A stretch of 64,000 bases of DNA. Origin: Acrocarpospora corrugata. GTDB taxonomy: Bacteria > Actinomycetota > Actinomycetes > Streptosporangiales > Streptosporangiaceae. The notes below the pieces were generated by a model. That model was not told the origin of the DNA and did no database searches. It saw only the letters and a list, made by a program, of their open reading frames with translations. Shown here piece by piece: positions 7,115 to 15,370 of this stretch (position 1 is its first letter; the number at the start of each line of letters is the position of its first letter). The stretch lies in assembly GCF_009687845.1 (NCBI RefSeq), contig NZ_BLAD01000035.1:1-64000 (forward strand), read 5' to 3'. The translations under genes were made by a program, and so were the position numbers.

Positions 7115-8991
7115 TGTCCGGCAATGTGTCCGCGAATCCGTACGCGATGTCGGCCGGCGAACTGGCGGCCTCCCGCTGGCGGATCGCCAAGCTGGTGCCC
7201 AAGGCGGGGACGGGGCTGGTCACGCTGCTGGTGGCCGTCAACCTGGTGCTCGGCCTGCTGCCCGTGGTGTTCGTGATCGCCACCAGCGTGGTGCTGGGGC
7301 GGGTGCCCGAGGCCGTGCGGGGCGGCCTGGACTCGGCCGCGTGGGACTCGCTGGTCGCGGTGTTCGTGGTGGCCGCGGTGGCGTTCGTGGCGCAGCAGAT
7401 CATCGCGCCGCTGCAGGCGTCGCTGGGGGAGCTGACCGCGCGCAGGATCGACGGCCAGATGGTCGAGCGGCTGATGGCGGCGTCGCTGCGGACGCCGGGG
7501 ATCGGGCCGCTGGAGGATCAGGGCGCGCTCGAGGACCTGCGGGTGGCCGCGCGGGAGCTGGAGTTCGGGGTGCAGAGCCCGGGGCAGGCCTGCGCGGGAC
7601 TGGTCGCGCTGATCGGGCGCTACACGCAGCTGGCCGGGTACGCGGTCGTGGTCGGGGTGGCGTTCTCCTGGCTCGCCGCCGCCGGGCTGGTCGTCGCGGT
7701 CCTGCTGTTCCGGTACGGCCAGCGCGGCGGCCTGCGCAAATACGCCCGAGTGCGGTTCGCCCTCACCTCGGCCGAGCGTAAGGGCGACTACCTGCGCACG
7801 CTGGCCATCCAGCCGCTGGCGGGCAAGGAGATCCGGGTGTTCGGCCTGGCCGGCTGGATGCGGGACACGCTGCGGACCGCGTACTTCGCCTGGCTGCGGC
7901 CGATGTGGGCGGAGCGGCGGCGGGTCTACCTGTGGCCGTTCGTCTGGTTCGGGGCGTGGGCGCTGGCGGCCACGGCCGCGGTCTTCGGCCTGGTCGGGTT
8001 CACCGACACGCTCACGCTGACCACGTTCATCCTGGTCATGCAGGCGTCGCTCGGGTCGCTGCGGCTGGCGGAGTACTACCCGGAGTCGGACCTGCAGACC
8101 GCCATCGGCATGGAGGCGTACGACGCGGTCCAGCGGTTCGCCGACCGCATCGACGAGGTCGAGGAGGAGCCGGCGACCGGCACCGTGCCCGAGCCGGTGC
8201 ACACCATTCAGTTCGACCAGGTCACCTTCCGGTATCCGGGGCAGCGGCGCGCGGTCTTCGAGGACCTGGACCTGACCATCCCGGTCGGCCGGTGCACCGC
8301 GATCGTCGGGTTGAACGGCGCGGGCAAGACCACCCTGGTCAAGCTGCTGGCCCGGCTGTACGAGCCCACCTCGGGCGCGGTCCGGCTGGACGGCGTGGAC
8401 ATCTCGACCTACCCGATCGAGGCCTGGCGCGCCAAGCTTGGCGTGATATTTCAGGAATTCGCCAGGTATGAGGCGTCGGCGGCCGTCAACATCGGGTTCG
8501 GCGCGGTGGCGTACATGGATGATCGGGCCGGAATCCGGGCCGCCGCAGAAGGGGTGGGCCTGACCGCCACGCTGGAACGGCTGCCGCTCGGCCTCGACAC
8601 GCCGCTGGCCAGGCACCTGACCGACGGCGCGGACCTGTCCGGCGGGCAGTGGCAGCGGGTCGCGCTCGCGCGGGCGCTGTTCGCCCTCCGCCACGGCTCC
8701 TCGATCGTGGTCCTGGACGAGCCCACGGCCAGCCTCGACGTCCGCGCCGAGGCCCGGTTCTTCGACGACTTCGCCGGCCTCACGCAGGGCGCGACCACGC
8801 TGCTCATCTCGCACCGCTTCTCCACCGTGCGGCAGGCCGACTTCATCGTCGTCCTGGAACACGGCCGGATCATCGAGCAGGGCAGCCACGAGGAGCTGCT
8901 CGCGCTGGACGGCCGGTACGCCACCCTGTTCCACCTCCAGGCCGACCGTTTCACCGACGACACCGACATCGACGAGGAGGTGCCGGCGTGA
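7114..8991 (+). CDS. ABC exporter half-transporter, subunit 1 (first copy)
   Basis: 625 residues: an N-terminal membrane domain with about six spans (about 25-310) and a C-terminal ATPase domain. Walker A is GLNGAGKTT, the signature is LSGGQWQRVALARAL and Walker B is IVVLDEPTAS, followed by the switch His in LISHRFS, so the site is complete. The ATG at 7114 overlaps the GT2 stop. It pairs with the next gene (GTGA overlap) as a heterodimeric exporter. The gene product at 37840-39702 is very similar across its length. Export of product or of a glycosylated intermediate, or self-resistance, is the likely role; the substrate is not shown. Confidence 0.9.
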   Translation: MSGNVSANPYAMSAGELAASRWRIAKLVPKAGTGLVTLLVAVNLVLGLLPVVFVIATSVVLGRVPEAVRGGLDSAAWDSLVAVFVVAAVAFVAQQIIAPLQASLGELTARRIDGQMVERLMAASLRTPGIGPLEDQGALEDLRVAARELEFGVQSPGQACAGLVALIGRYTQLAGYAVVVGVAFSWLAAAGLVVAVLLFRYGQRGGLRKYARVRFALTSAERKGDYLRTLAIQPLAGKEIRVFGLAGWMRDTLRTAYFAWLRPMWAERRRVYLWPFVWFGAWALAATAAVFGLVGFTDTLTLTTFILVMQASLGSLRLAEYYPESDLQTAIGMEAYDAVQRFADRIDEVEEEPATGTVPEPVHTIQFDQVTFRYPGQRRAVFEDLDLTIPVGRCTAIVGLNGAGKTTLVKLLARLYEPTSGAVRLDGVDISTYPIEAWRAKLGVIFQEFARYEASAAVNIGFGAVAYMDDRAGIRAAAEGVGLTATLERLPLGLDTPLARHLTDGADLSGGQWQRVALARALFALRHGSSIVVLDEPTASLDVRAEARFFDDFAGLTQGATTLLISHRFSTVRQADFIVVLEHGRIIEQGSHEELLALDGRYATLFHLQADRFTDDTDIDEEVPA

Positions 8992-10766
8992 TAGACCTCT
9001 TCGCCGGCTCCTGGAAGATGATCAGCACCGCGTGGCGGATGGACCGGCGCAAGACCGCGATCTCGGTGGTGCTGATGGTGGCCGGCGCGGCGGCGGCCCC
9101 CGGGCTCGCCGCGGGCCTGGCCTGGATGACCAACGCGATCGTGGCCCACGACCCGGGCCAGGCGGCCCTGGCGGGCGTCGTCGTCGCGGCGCTCGCCGTG
9201 ATGGTGCTGACCTTCGGCCACTTCGCCCACCTGGCCTACTTCGAGCTCTCCGAGCTGGCCGAGCTCGACTTCGACGAGCAGCTCATCGCGCTCTCCAACG
9301 GCTCGGTGGGCATCGAGCACCACGAGCGGGCCGAGCACGCCGACGCGCTGACCGTGCTGCAGCAGGAGAGCCGCCAGTTCCGGGTCGGCCTGGAGGCGCT
9401 GCTCAACGGCATCGGTCTCGGCCTGGCGGTGACCTTCACCGGCGTGCTGCTGGCCCTGGTCAACCCGTGGCTGCTGCTGCTGCCGCTGGCCGCGATCCCG
9501 CCGCTGCTCACCGGCCGGCTGGCGGAACGGATCAGGGACACCGCGCGGACCGCCACCGCCGAGTCCACCCGGGTGGCGCTGAACCTGTTCCACCTGTCCA
9601 CCTCCGCCAGGCTCGCCGGTGAGCTGCGCGTCTTCGGCCTGGCCAAGGAGCTGCGCGGGCGGCACACCCGGCTGTGGGCGGACTCCACCCGCGGCCTGTG
9701 GCGGGCGCACCTGGCCGCCACCTGGATCCGCGCCGCCGGGCAGGTGATCTTCGCGCTGGCCTACGTCGGCGCGGTCCTGCTGGTGGTCCGGGACGCGATC
9801 GCCGGGCGGCGCGGCGTCGGCGAGGTGGTGCTGGTCATCGCCCTCGCGGCGCAGGTGAACCAGCAGGTCACGACCGCCGTCACGCTGCTTCAGGATCTGC
9901 AGCGCATGTCCAGCGCGTACCGGCGGCTGGCCGGGATCCGCGAGGTGGTGACCGTCTCCTCGCCCGGCGTCGAAAGCCCGCCCGACCGGCTCACGGACGG
10001 AATCCGGCTGGACGACGTCGGGTTCACCTACCCGGGCACCGACGCCAAGGTGCTCAGCGACGTCAACCTGCACATCCCGGCCGGATCCACGGCCGCCATC
10101 GTGGGCGAGAACGGCGCCGGCAAGACCACACTGGTCAAGCTGCTGTGCGGGTTCTACCAGCCGACCCGCGGCCAGGTGCTCATCGACGGCGTGGACATGC
10201 GGCGCTTCCCGATCGAAGCCTGGCGGGAGCGCATCGCCGCCGGTTTCCAGGACTTCGTCCGGTACGAGTTCCTGGCCGGCGAGACGGTCGGCCTCGGCGA
10301 CCTGCCCAACCTGGGCGACGAGACCGCGATCAGGGATGCGCTGGATCGGGCCCAGGGCTCCGACGTGCTCGACCAGCTGGACGACGGCCTGCAGACCCAG
10401 CTGGGCAAGTCCTTCACCGAGGGAGCCGAACTGTCCGGCGGCCAGTGGCAGAAGCTGGCGCTGGGCCGGGCGCTGATGCGCTCCTCGCCGCTGCTGCTGG
10501 TGCTGGACGAACCCACCTCCGCGCTCGACCCGCAGGCCGAGCACGCCCTCTTCGAACGTTACGCCGAGCAGGCCAGGCGGGTCGGCGAGGCGACCGGCGC
10601 GATCACGCTGTTCGTGTCGCACCGTTTCTCCACCGTCCGGATGGCCGATCTGATCATCGTGGTGCAGGACGGCCGGGTCGCCGAGGTCGGCGACCACAGC
10701 ACGCTCGCCGCCGGCGGCGGCCTCTATTCGGAGCTCTTCGCGCTTCAGGCGAAAGCGTACAGCTGA
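8988..10766 (+). CDS. ABC exporter half-transporter, subunit 2 (first copy)
   Basis: 592 residues starting at GTG 8988, which overlaps the previous stop (GTGA). An N-terminal membrane domain (about 20-300) is followed by an ATPase with Walker A GENGAGKTT, signature LSGGQWQKLALGRAL, Walker B LLVLDEPTSALD and a switch His in FVSHRFS. The spans and the KTAISVVLMVAG start match the 36059-37843 gene closely, so the two pairs are paralogous operons. It acts with the preceding gene as a heterodimer in the cytoplasmic membrane. A GT2 gene follows after 20 bases in the same operon. Confidence 0.9.
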   Translation: MIDLFAGSWKMISTAWRMDRRKTAISVVLMVAGAAAAPGLAAGLAWMTNAIVAHDPGQAALAGVVVAALAVMVLTFGHFAHLAYFELSELAELDFDEQLIALSNGSVGIEHHERAEHADALTVLQQESRQFRVGLEALLNGIGLGLAVTFTGVLLALVNPWLLLLPLAAIPPLLTGRLAERIRDTARTATAESTRVALNLFHLSTSARLAGELRVFGLAKELRGRHTRLWADSTRGLWRAHLAATWIRAAGQVIFALAYVGAVLLVVRDAIAGRRGVGEVVLVIALAAQVNQQVTTAVTLLQDLQRMSSAYRRLAGIREVVTVSSPGVESPPDRLTDGIRLDDVGFTYPGTDAKVLSDVNLHIPAGSTAAIVGENGAGKTTLVKLLCGFYQPTRGQVLIDGVDMRRFPIEAWRERIAAGFQDFVRYEFLAGETVGLGDLPNLGDETAIRDALDRAQGSDVLDQLDDGLQTQLGKSFTEGAELSGGQWQKLALGRALMRSSPLLLVLDEPTSALDPQAEHALFERYAEQARRVGEATGAITLFVSHRFSTVRMADLIIVVQDGRVAEVGDHSTLAAGGGLYSELFALQAKAYS

Positions 10767-10786
10767 CACGTCTTTAGGGAGAACTC

Positions 10787-12013
10787 ATGAAGATTTCCGT
10801 CATCATTCCCACCTACAATCGCGCGGAAATGCTGCGCGATACTCTTCATCACCTCGCCCGGCAGGACATTCCCGTCGACGATTTCGAGGTAATCGTCTCC
10901 GACGACGGTTCCACCGATCACACCAAGGCCGTGGTCGACTCCTTCGCCGGGCAGCTGAACATGAAATACCACTGGATGGAGTATCTGGGGTTCCGGGCCG
11001 GGCACGCCCGCAACGCGGGGGCTGGCATGGCGACCGCGCCGCTGCTGGTCTTCCTCGACACCGGCGGCATGGTCGGCCCCGACTTCCTCCGCGCCCACCT
11101 GGCCGAGCACGCCCGTCCCGGCGGCCCGCGGGCCATCGTCGGGTACGCCTACGGCTACAACCCCGACTACGGCCACGTCGAGGTGGACGCCATCGCCGAG
11201 GCGATGTCCCGGATGCCGCCCGAGCAGGTGGTCGAGCATTTCACCGGCAAGTCGTGGTTCCTGGACGTCAGGCATGGACTGTACGAGAAATACGGTTTCG
11301 ACCTGAGCCGCATGGCCATCCCGTGGCTGCTCTTCTTCACCATCAACGTCTCCGTCCCGGCCAAGGAGTTCCACCAGGCCGGCGGTTTCGACGAGGGCTT
11401 CGACCGCTGGGGCTGCGAGGACATGCATCTCGGCTTCCGGCTGTTCAGGAACGGCGTGCCGCTGGAGCTGTCCAGGACGGCCTGGGCGCTGGAGTATCCG
11501 CACGAGCGGAACCGGGCCAACGACATGCAGGACGTCGCGATCAACCTGCGCTACTTCCTGGCGGGCTGGGAGGAGCCCCAGGTCGAGGTGCTCGCCCTGC
11601 TCATCCCACGGCTGCTCTTCGGGACCATCGACGACGAGTGCCGGGCCGTGCTCGACTGGGCGGCGAGCGTCCGCGACCTGGACGTGTCCGCCGAGATCGA
11701 CGCGGCCGTGAAGGAGATCGCGCCGTCTGGCCGGATCGTCGTCTTCGGCTCGGGCGGCCGGGTGCCGCCGTCACTGCCTTCGGCCACCCTGTTCGACTTC
11801 GACCGCGAACTGCTCCAGCGGGCGACCGCGGGCGGCGGCCACACCGGGCACCACCGGATGGGCCTGCTCACCGGTCTCGACGACCAGTCCGTGGACACGG
11901 TCGTCATCACCTCCCGGATGGCCGGGCTCTGGGGTCGCTGGAGCGAGGACCTGCTGGCCGAGGCGGGACGGGTGGGGCGCAAGATTCACGTCACCTTCAG
12001 TGCGCATTCTTAG
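10787..12013 (+). CDS. GT2 family glycosyltransferase with C-terminal extension
   Basis: 408 residues. The first 290 are a GT2 domain: MKISVIIPTYNRAEMLRDTL, IVSDDGSTDHT, and the GT7-like motif FDRWGCEDMHLGFRLFRNG (about 204-222). It is a paralogue of the 6197 gene. About 110 further C-terminal residues have no known domain; the segment IVVFGSGGRVPPSLPSATLFDFD looks like an alpha/beta fold. The start has an agggaga ribosome-binding site. Last gene of the GT2-ABC-ABC-GT2 operon. The stop codon TAG lies inside the spacer of motif site B. Confidence 0.85.
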   Translation: MKISVIIPTYNRAEMLRDTLHHLARQDIPVDDFEVIVSDDGSTDHTKAVVDSFAGQLNMKYHWMEYLGFRAGHARNAGAGMATAPLLVFLDTGGMVGPDFLRAHLAEHARPGGPRAIVGYAYGYNPDYGHVEVDAIAEAMSRMPPEQVVEHFTGKSWFLDVRHGLYEKYGFDLSRMAIPWLLFFTINVSVPAKEFHQAGGFDEGFDRWGCEDMHLGFRLFRNGVPLELSRTAWALEYPHERNRANDMQDVAINLRYFLAGWEEPQVEVLALLIPRLLFGTIDDECRAVLDWAASVRDLDVSAEIDAAVKEIAPSGRIVVFGSGGRVPPSLPSATLFDFDRELLQRATAGGGHTGHHRMGLLTGLDDQSVDTVVITSRMAGLWGRWSEDLLAEAGRVGRKIHVTFSAHS

Positions 12014-12021
12014 AGATGCGC
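12002..12021. promoter_or_regulatory. GCAT-N8-ATGC cluster motif (site B, extended arms)
   Basis: GCGCAT-TCTTAGAG-ATGCGC has perfect 6-base arms, the strongest palindrome of the set. It overlaps the last codons of the GT2 gene and lies 67 bases before the hydrolase at 12089. As a palindrome over a stop codon it could also act as an RNA hairpin. Confidence 0.5.
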
Positions 12022-12071
12022 GGTCTCTCCTCGTATTCGAGGATCAAGACATCGGTAATCAAGGAGGGACC

Positions 12072-12092
12072 GTGGAGATGAAGAAATTATGA
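12072..12092 (+). other. Possible six-codon leader ORF coupled to the hydrolase
   Basis: The strong Shine-Dalgarno AAGGAGGG at 12061-12068 is 20 bases from the hydrolase ATG but three bases from a GTG at 12072. That GTG opens GTG GAG ATG AAG AAA TTA TGA, whose stop overlaps the hydrolase start as ATGA. The last sense codon is the rare TTA. Translational coupling through a tiny leader is inferred. Confidence 0.35.
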
Positions 12093-13036
12093 GACGCCTC
12101 ACATTGTTCGCGATAATCGCGGCGCTGGTGGCCCTGTTCACCTCCGCCGCCGGCCCGGCGAACGCGGGCGGCGACCTCAAGCACGGCAAGGTGACCGTGG
12201 ACGGCGGCAGCATCCACTACGTCAAGGCCGGGAACGGTCCGCCGCTGGTGCTGCTGCACGGCTGGCTCGGCACCTGGTACACCTGGAACAAGGTCATCCC
12301 CGAGCTGGCCCGCGACCATACGGTGATCGCGATCGACCTGCCCGGCCTGGGCGACTCCAGCGTCTACGCCAACGGCTACGACAAGGCCACCACCGCCCGC
12401 CGGGTCCGCGACGCGGTCCGCAAGATCGGCTTCCGCGGTCAGGTCGAACTCCTCGCCCACGACGTCGGCGGCCAGGTCGCCTATCCGTACGCGCGCGACT
12501 TCCCCACCGAGGTCTCCCGGCTGATGGTGATCGAGTCCGTGCTCCCCGGCTTCGGCCAGGAGGACTTCTACGCCTGGAGCTGGCACTTCCTGTTCAACAT
12601 GTCCCCACTCGCCGAGGCGGTCATTGACCGGGACGACGTCAAGCCGGTCCTCGACTACTTCTACGACGGCGCCCGCCACCCGGAGAACATCCCCAGGCAG
12701 GAGTACTACAAGGCGTACGGCGAGCCGGGCGACCGGCACGCCGGCTACGAGTACTACCGTTCGCTGGCCGCCGACTCCGCCGACAACCAGGCCAACGCCA
12801 CCGCCAAGCAACTGCACATCCCGGTCCTCGCGGCCGGCGGCGAGTTCTCGCTGGGCGGCATGATCGCGGCCTCCTTCGGCCACGTCGCCGACGACGTCCG
12901 CGAGGTCGTCGTCCCCGACGCCGGCCACTTCGTCCCGGAGGAGACCCCCCGGTACACGATCGACTGCGCGAAGCTCTTCTTCGCCAACACCCCACAACCG
13001 GCCCCACCGGCGAGCCTCGCGGGCTGCGCGGCGTAG
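12089..13036 (+). CDS. Secreted alpha/beta-hydrolase, epoxide-hydrolase-like
   Basis: 315 residues. A Sec signal peptide covers about residues 1-26 (RRLTLFAIIAALVALFTSAAGPANA). The mature part is an alpha/beta-hydrolase: oxyanion-hole motif HGWLGTW, nucleophile elbow LLAHDVGGQVA with Asp as nucleophile, and the catalytic His in DAGHFVPEE. An Asp nucleophile means epoxide hydrolase or haloalkane dehalogenase rather than esterase. Outside the cell it could act on the exported enediyne or on a competing compound; this is inference. It lies between the GT2/ABC operon and the NACHT gene, with motif site B upstream. A second, cytoplasmic epoxide hydrolase is at 41067. Confidence 0.8.
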   Translation: MRRLTLFAIIAALVALFTSAAGPANAGGDLKHGKVTVDGGSIHYVKAGNGPPLVLLHGWLGTWYTWNKVIPELARDHTVIAIDLPGLGDSSVYANGYDKATTARRVRDAVRKIGFRGQVELLAHDVGGQVAYPYARDFPTEVSRLMVIESVLPGFGQEDFYAWSWHFLFNMSPLAEAVIDRDDVKPVLDYFYDGARHPENIPRQEYYKAYGEPGDRHAGYEYYRSLAADSADNQANATAKQLHIPVLAAGGEFSLGGMIAASFGHVADDVREVVVPDAGHFVPEETPRYTIDCAKLFFANTPQPAPPASLAGCAA

Positions 13037-13049
13037 CCGAATCCATATT

Positions 13050-13081
13050 GTCGCCGTCGCTCGCATATGAGCGGCGGCGAC
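13050..13081. terminator. Hairpin after the secreted hydrolase
   Basis: Thirteen-base arms (13050-13062 and 13069-13081) pair with one G-U, around a six-base loop. No T-run follows. It begins 14 bases after the hydrolase stop, so it probably ends or stabilises that transcript. It also covers the first possible ATG of the NACHT gene, which argues for a later start there. Confidence 0.55.
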
Positions 13082-13120
13082 GCCATTCCCGTAGATCGCC
13101 CGGACTGTCACGATAGGGGA

Positions 13121-15277
13121 GTGAGGGGCTGGCCGTTGTGGCTGCGCGTGGGGGCGACGCTGGTTATCGCGGTGGTGCTGGTCGGCGTGCTCACCCCGCC
13201 CTGGTCACCCGGGACCATCGACTGGATCCAGATCGTCGGCCTGATCGTCGCCGTGGCCACCCTGCTCGGCCAGGTGGTCTTCGACTGGCGGGGCCGCCAG
13301 CCGGGCAGCATGAGCACCCCGGACCAGATCGCGGGGGCCGAGCAGGCGCTGCGCGAGTTCGTCCGGGCCCAGTGGCGGGAGGAGATCCAGATCCGGGAGC
13401 TGGACGATCCGGCCCCGCTGCCGGTGCGCTGGCGGATGACCGGCCTGCCCGGCGTGATGGACCGGGCCGAGAAGATCGACCGCCCGAGGTTCCCGCTCAA
13501 CTGGCTCGGCATCGGCCGCCCCCGCTTCGACGGTCGGGCGGATCGTATGCCGGAGATGGCGGAACGTTTCCGCCAGCTCACCCGGCGCCGGCTGGTCATC
13601 ATCGGCGCGCCCGGGATGGGCAAGACCACGCTGGCGGTGCTGCTGCTCAAGGAGCTCCTGGACGACCCGCGGCCCGGCGACCCGGTGCCCGTGCTGCTGT
13701 CCATGTCCGGCTGGGACCCGCGCGGCGAGTCGGTGCACCAGTGGCTGGCCCGGCGGCTCCGGGAGAACTATCCGGCGCTGCGGGCCGCCGACTTCGGGCC
13801 GGACGCCGCGCTCGGCCTGGTCCGGCAGCTGCGGGTGCTGCCGGTGCTGGACGGTCTCGACGAGCTGCCCGACGAGGTGCGCCCCCAGGTGCTGGCCGCG
13901 CTGAACGCGGTCGACGCGCTCATCCTGACCTGCCGTACCCCCGAGTTCCGGGCCGCCGTCGAAGGGCGCGGCGGGGGGCCGCTGGCGGGCGGCGCGGTGA
14001 TCGAGCCCAGGCCGGTGAAGAGCGCCGACGTGGTCGCCTACATCGAGGGGCGGCTGCCGGCCGGGCAGCGTACGGTCTGGGCGGGGGTGCTGGCGGCGGT
14101 ACGGCGGGAGCCGGACGGCCCGATCGCCGAGGCGCTGTCCACGCCGCTCGCGCTCTGGCTGCTGCGCAAGGTCTACATCGACACCAGGACCGACCCGGGC
14201 GGGCTGTGCGACCGCGAGTACTTCCCGACCTCGACCTCCATCACCGAGCACCTGCTGGACAACCTGGTGCACGCCGCGTTCGCCACCGTGCTGCCGGAGG
14301 ACGAGCAGGCGGTGGTCCGGGGCGGGCACCCGTTCCGGCCGCGCCGCGGCTGGGATCCCGACGACGCCAAACGCTGGCTGTCCTTCCTGGCCCGGCACAT
14401 GACCCAGGACAACCGCGACTTCCGCTGGTGGGAGCTGCACCGGGCGCTGTCCCGCAACTGGGTGACACTGGTCGGCGGGATCACCGTCGGGCTCACGGTC
14501 GGGCTGACCGTGGCGGTGTTCAGCGGGCTCATGACCCTGCTGCTGTATCCCAAGAGCATGCCGGGCCCGCTGCTGTTCTGCCTGGTCGGCGGGGTCGTCG
14601 GCGGCCTGGTCGGCGGCCTCACCGGCGGCCTCGCGCTGCTCAACAGGTCCGCGCTCGAACCCGCCTACGCCGACCTGCGGCTGCGCGGCCCGGTCCGGCA
14701 GTTCGCCGGGAACCTGACCTTCGGCCTGGCCGTGGTGTTCCTGGTGGGCATGGTGGCCGCGCTCGGGTTCTGGCTGGTGGCCGGGGCGGGCCAGCTCAGC
14801 GACGGCCTCTGGTTCGGGCTGGCGGTGGTGTTCACCGGCGGCCTGATCGTCGGCCTGAACCGCTGGGTGACCACCCCGCTGACCAGCGCGGGCCCGCAGA
14901 CCCCCGCCGTCACCCTGCGCCGCGACCTGGAGCTGGTCTACGGCCGCTCGCTGATCGGCGGCCTCACCCTCGGCCTCACCTTCGGCCTGACGGCCGCGCT
15001 GCTGCCCGGCCTGTCCGGGGCCGGCCCCGGCGTGGTGGCCGGGGTGCTGTTCGGCCTGGGCGGCGGCCTGGTGTTCACCTTCACCTTCGGGCTGAAGGGC
15101 GCCAGCTCCAGTTACCTGGTCGCGCTGATCGTGCTGAGCCTGCGGCGGCGGGTGCCGCGCCGGCTGATGGGGCTGCTGGAGGACGCCCACCGGGTCGGGC
15201 TGCTCCGCCAGGCGGGCCCGGTCTACCAGTTCAGGCACGCCCAACTGCAGGACAGATTGGCCCAGTCCGCCCAGTAG
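13121..15277 (+). CDS. Membrane NACHT-type NTPase
   Basis: 718 residues from the GTG at 13121; an in-frame ATG at 13067 lies inside a hairpin and is less likely. Two N-terminal spans (about 8-24 and 35-52) precede a soluble region. The NTPase has Walker A GAPGMGKTTLAVLLL (about 170-184), a NACHT Walker B LPVLDGLDELPDE (about 245-257) and sensor LILTCRTPEF. The C-terminal third holds about six to eight hydrophobic spans rich in Gly-Leu (GLTVGLTVAVFSGL, GGVVGGLVGGLTGG and others). Proteins of this build are common in actinomycetes and poorly understood; some NACHT proteins are anti-phage or stress sensors. It sits directly before the enediyne core on the same strand. A role in resistance, signalling or defence cannot be told apart. 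Confidence 0.8.
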   Translation: MRGWPLWLRVGATLVIAVVLVGVLTPPWSPGTIDWIQIVGLIVAVATLLGQVVFDWRGRQPGSMSTPDQIAGAEQALREFVRAQWREEIQIRELDDPAPLPVRWRMTGLPGVMDRAEKIDRPRFPLNWLGIGRPRFDGRADRMPEMAERFRQLTRRRLVIIGAPGMGKTTLAVLLLKELLDDPRPGDPVPVLLSMSGWDPRGESVHQWLARRLRENYPALRAADFGPDAALGLVRQLRVLPVLDGLDELPDEVRPQVLAALNAVDALILTCRTPEFRAAVEGRGGGPLAGGAVIEPRPVKSADVVAYIEGRLPAGQRTVWAGVLAAVRREPDGPIAEALSTPLALWLLRKVYIDTRTDPGGLCDREYFPTSTSITEHLLDNLVHAAFATVLPEDEQAVVRGGHPFRPRRGWDPDDAKRWLSFLARHMTQDNRDFRWWELHRALSRNWVTLVGGITVGLTVGLTVAVFSGLMTLLLYPKSMPGPLLFCLVGGVVGGLVGGLTGGLALLNRSALEPAYADLRLRGPVRQFAGNLTFGLAVVFLVGMVAALGFWLVAGAGQLSDGLWFGLAVVFTGGLIVGLNRWVTTPLTSAGPQTPAVTLRRDLELVYGRSLIGGLTLGLTFGLTAALLPGLSGAGPGVVAGVLFGLGGGLVFTFTFGLKGASSSYLVALIVLSLRRRVPRRLMGLLEDAHRVGLLRQAGPVYQFRHAQLQDRLAQSAQ

Positions 15278-15280
15278 CGC

Positions 15281-15294
15281 ACATTCGGAGATGT
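15281..15294. promoter_or_regulatory. ACAT-N6-ATGT variant of the cluster motif (site G)
   Basis: ACATTCGGAGATGT has perfect arms but a six-base spacer (TCGGAG) instead of eight. It keeps the core CGGAGATG and lies 76 bases before the first DUF1702 gene, the same distance and orientation as sites A and B. A second similar stretch, CACATCCGGAGA, follows at once. Confidence 0.4.
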
Positions 15295-15370
15295 CTCCCG
15301 CACATCCGGAGAAGCGCCGGCCCCCGCCACCTGGGCATCGTGTGAGGGTACGCGACCCCGAGGAGGGACC

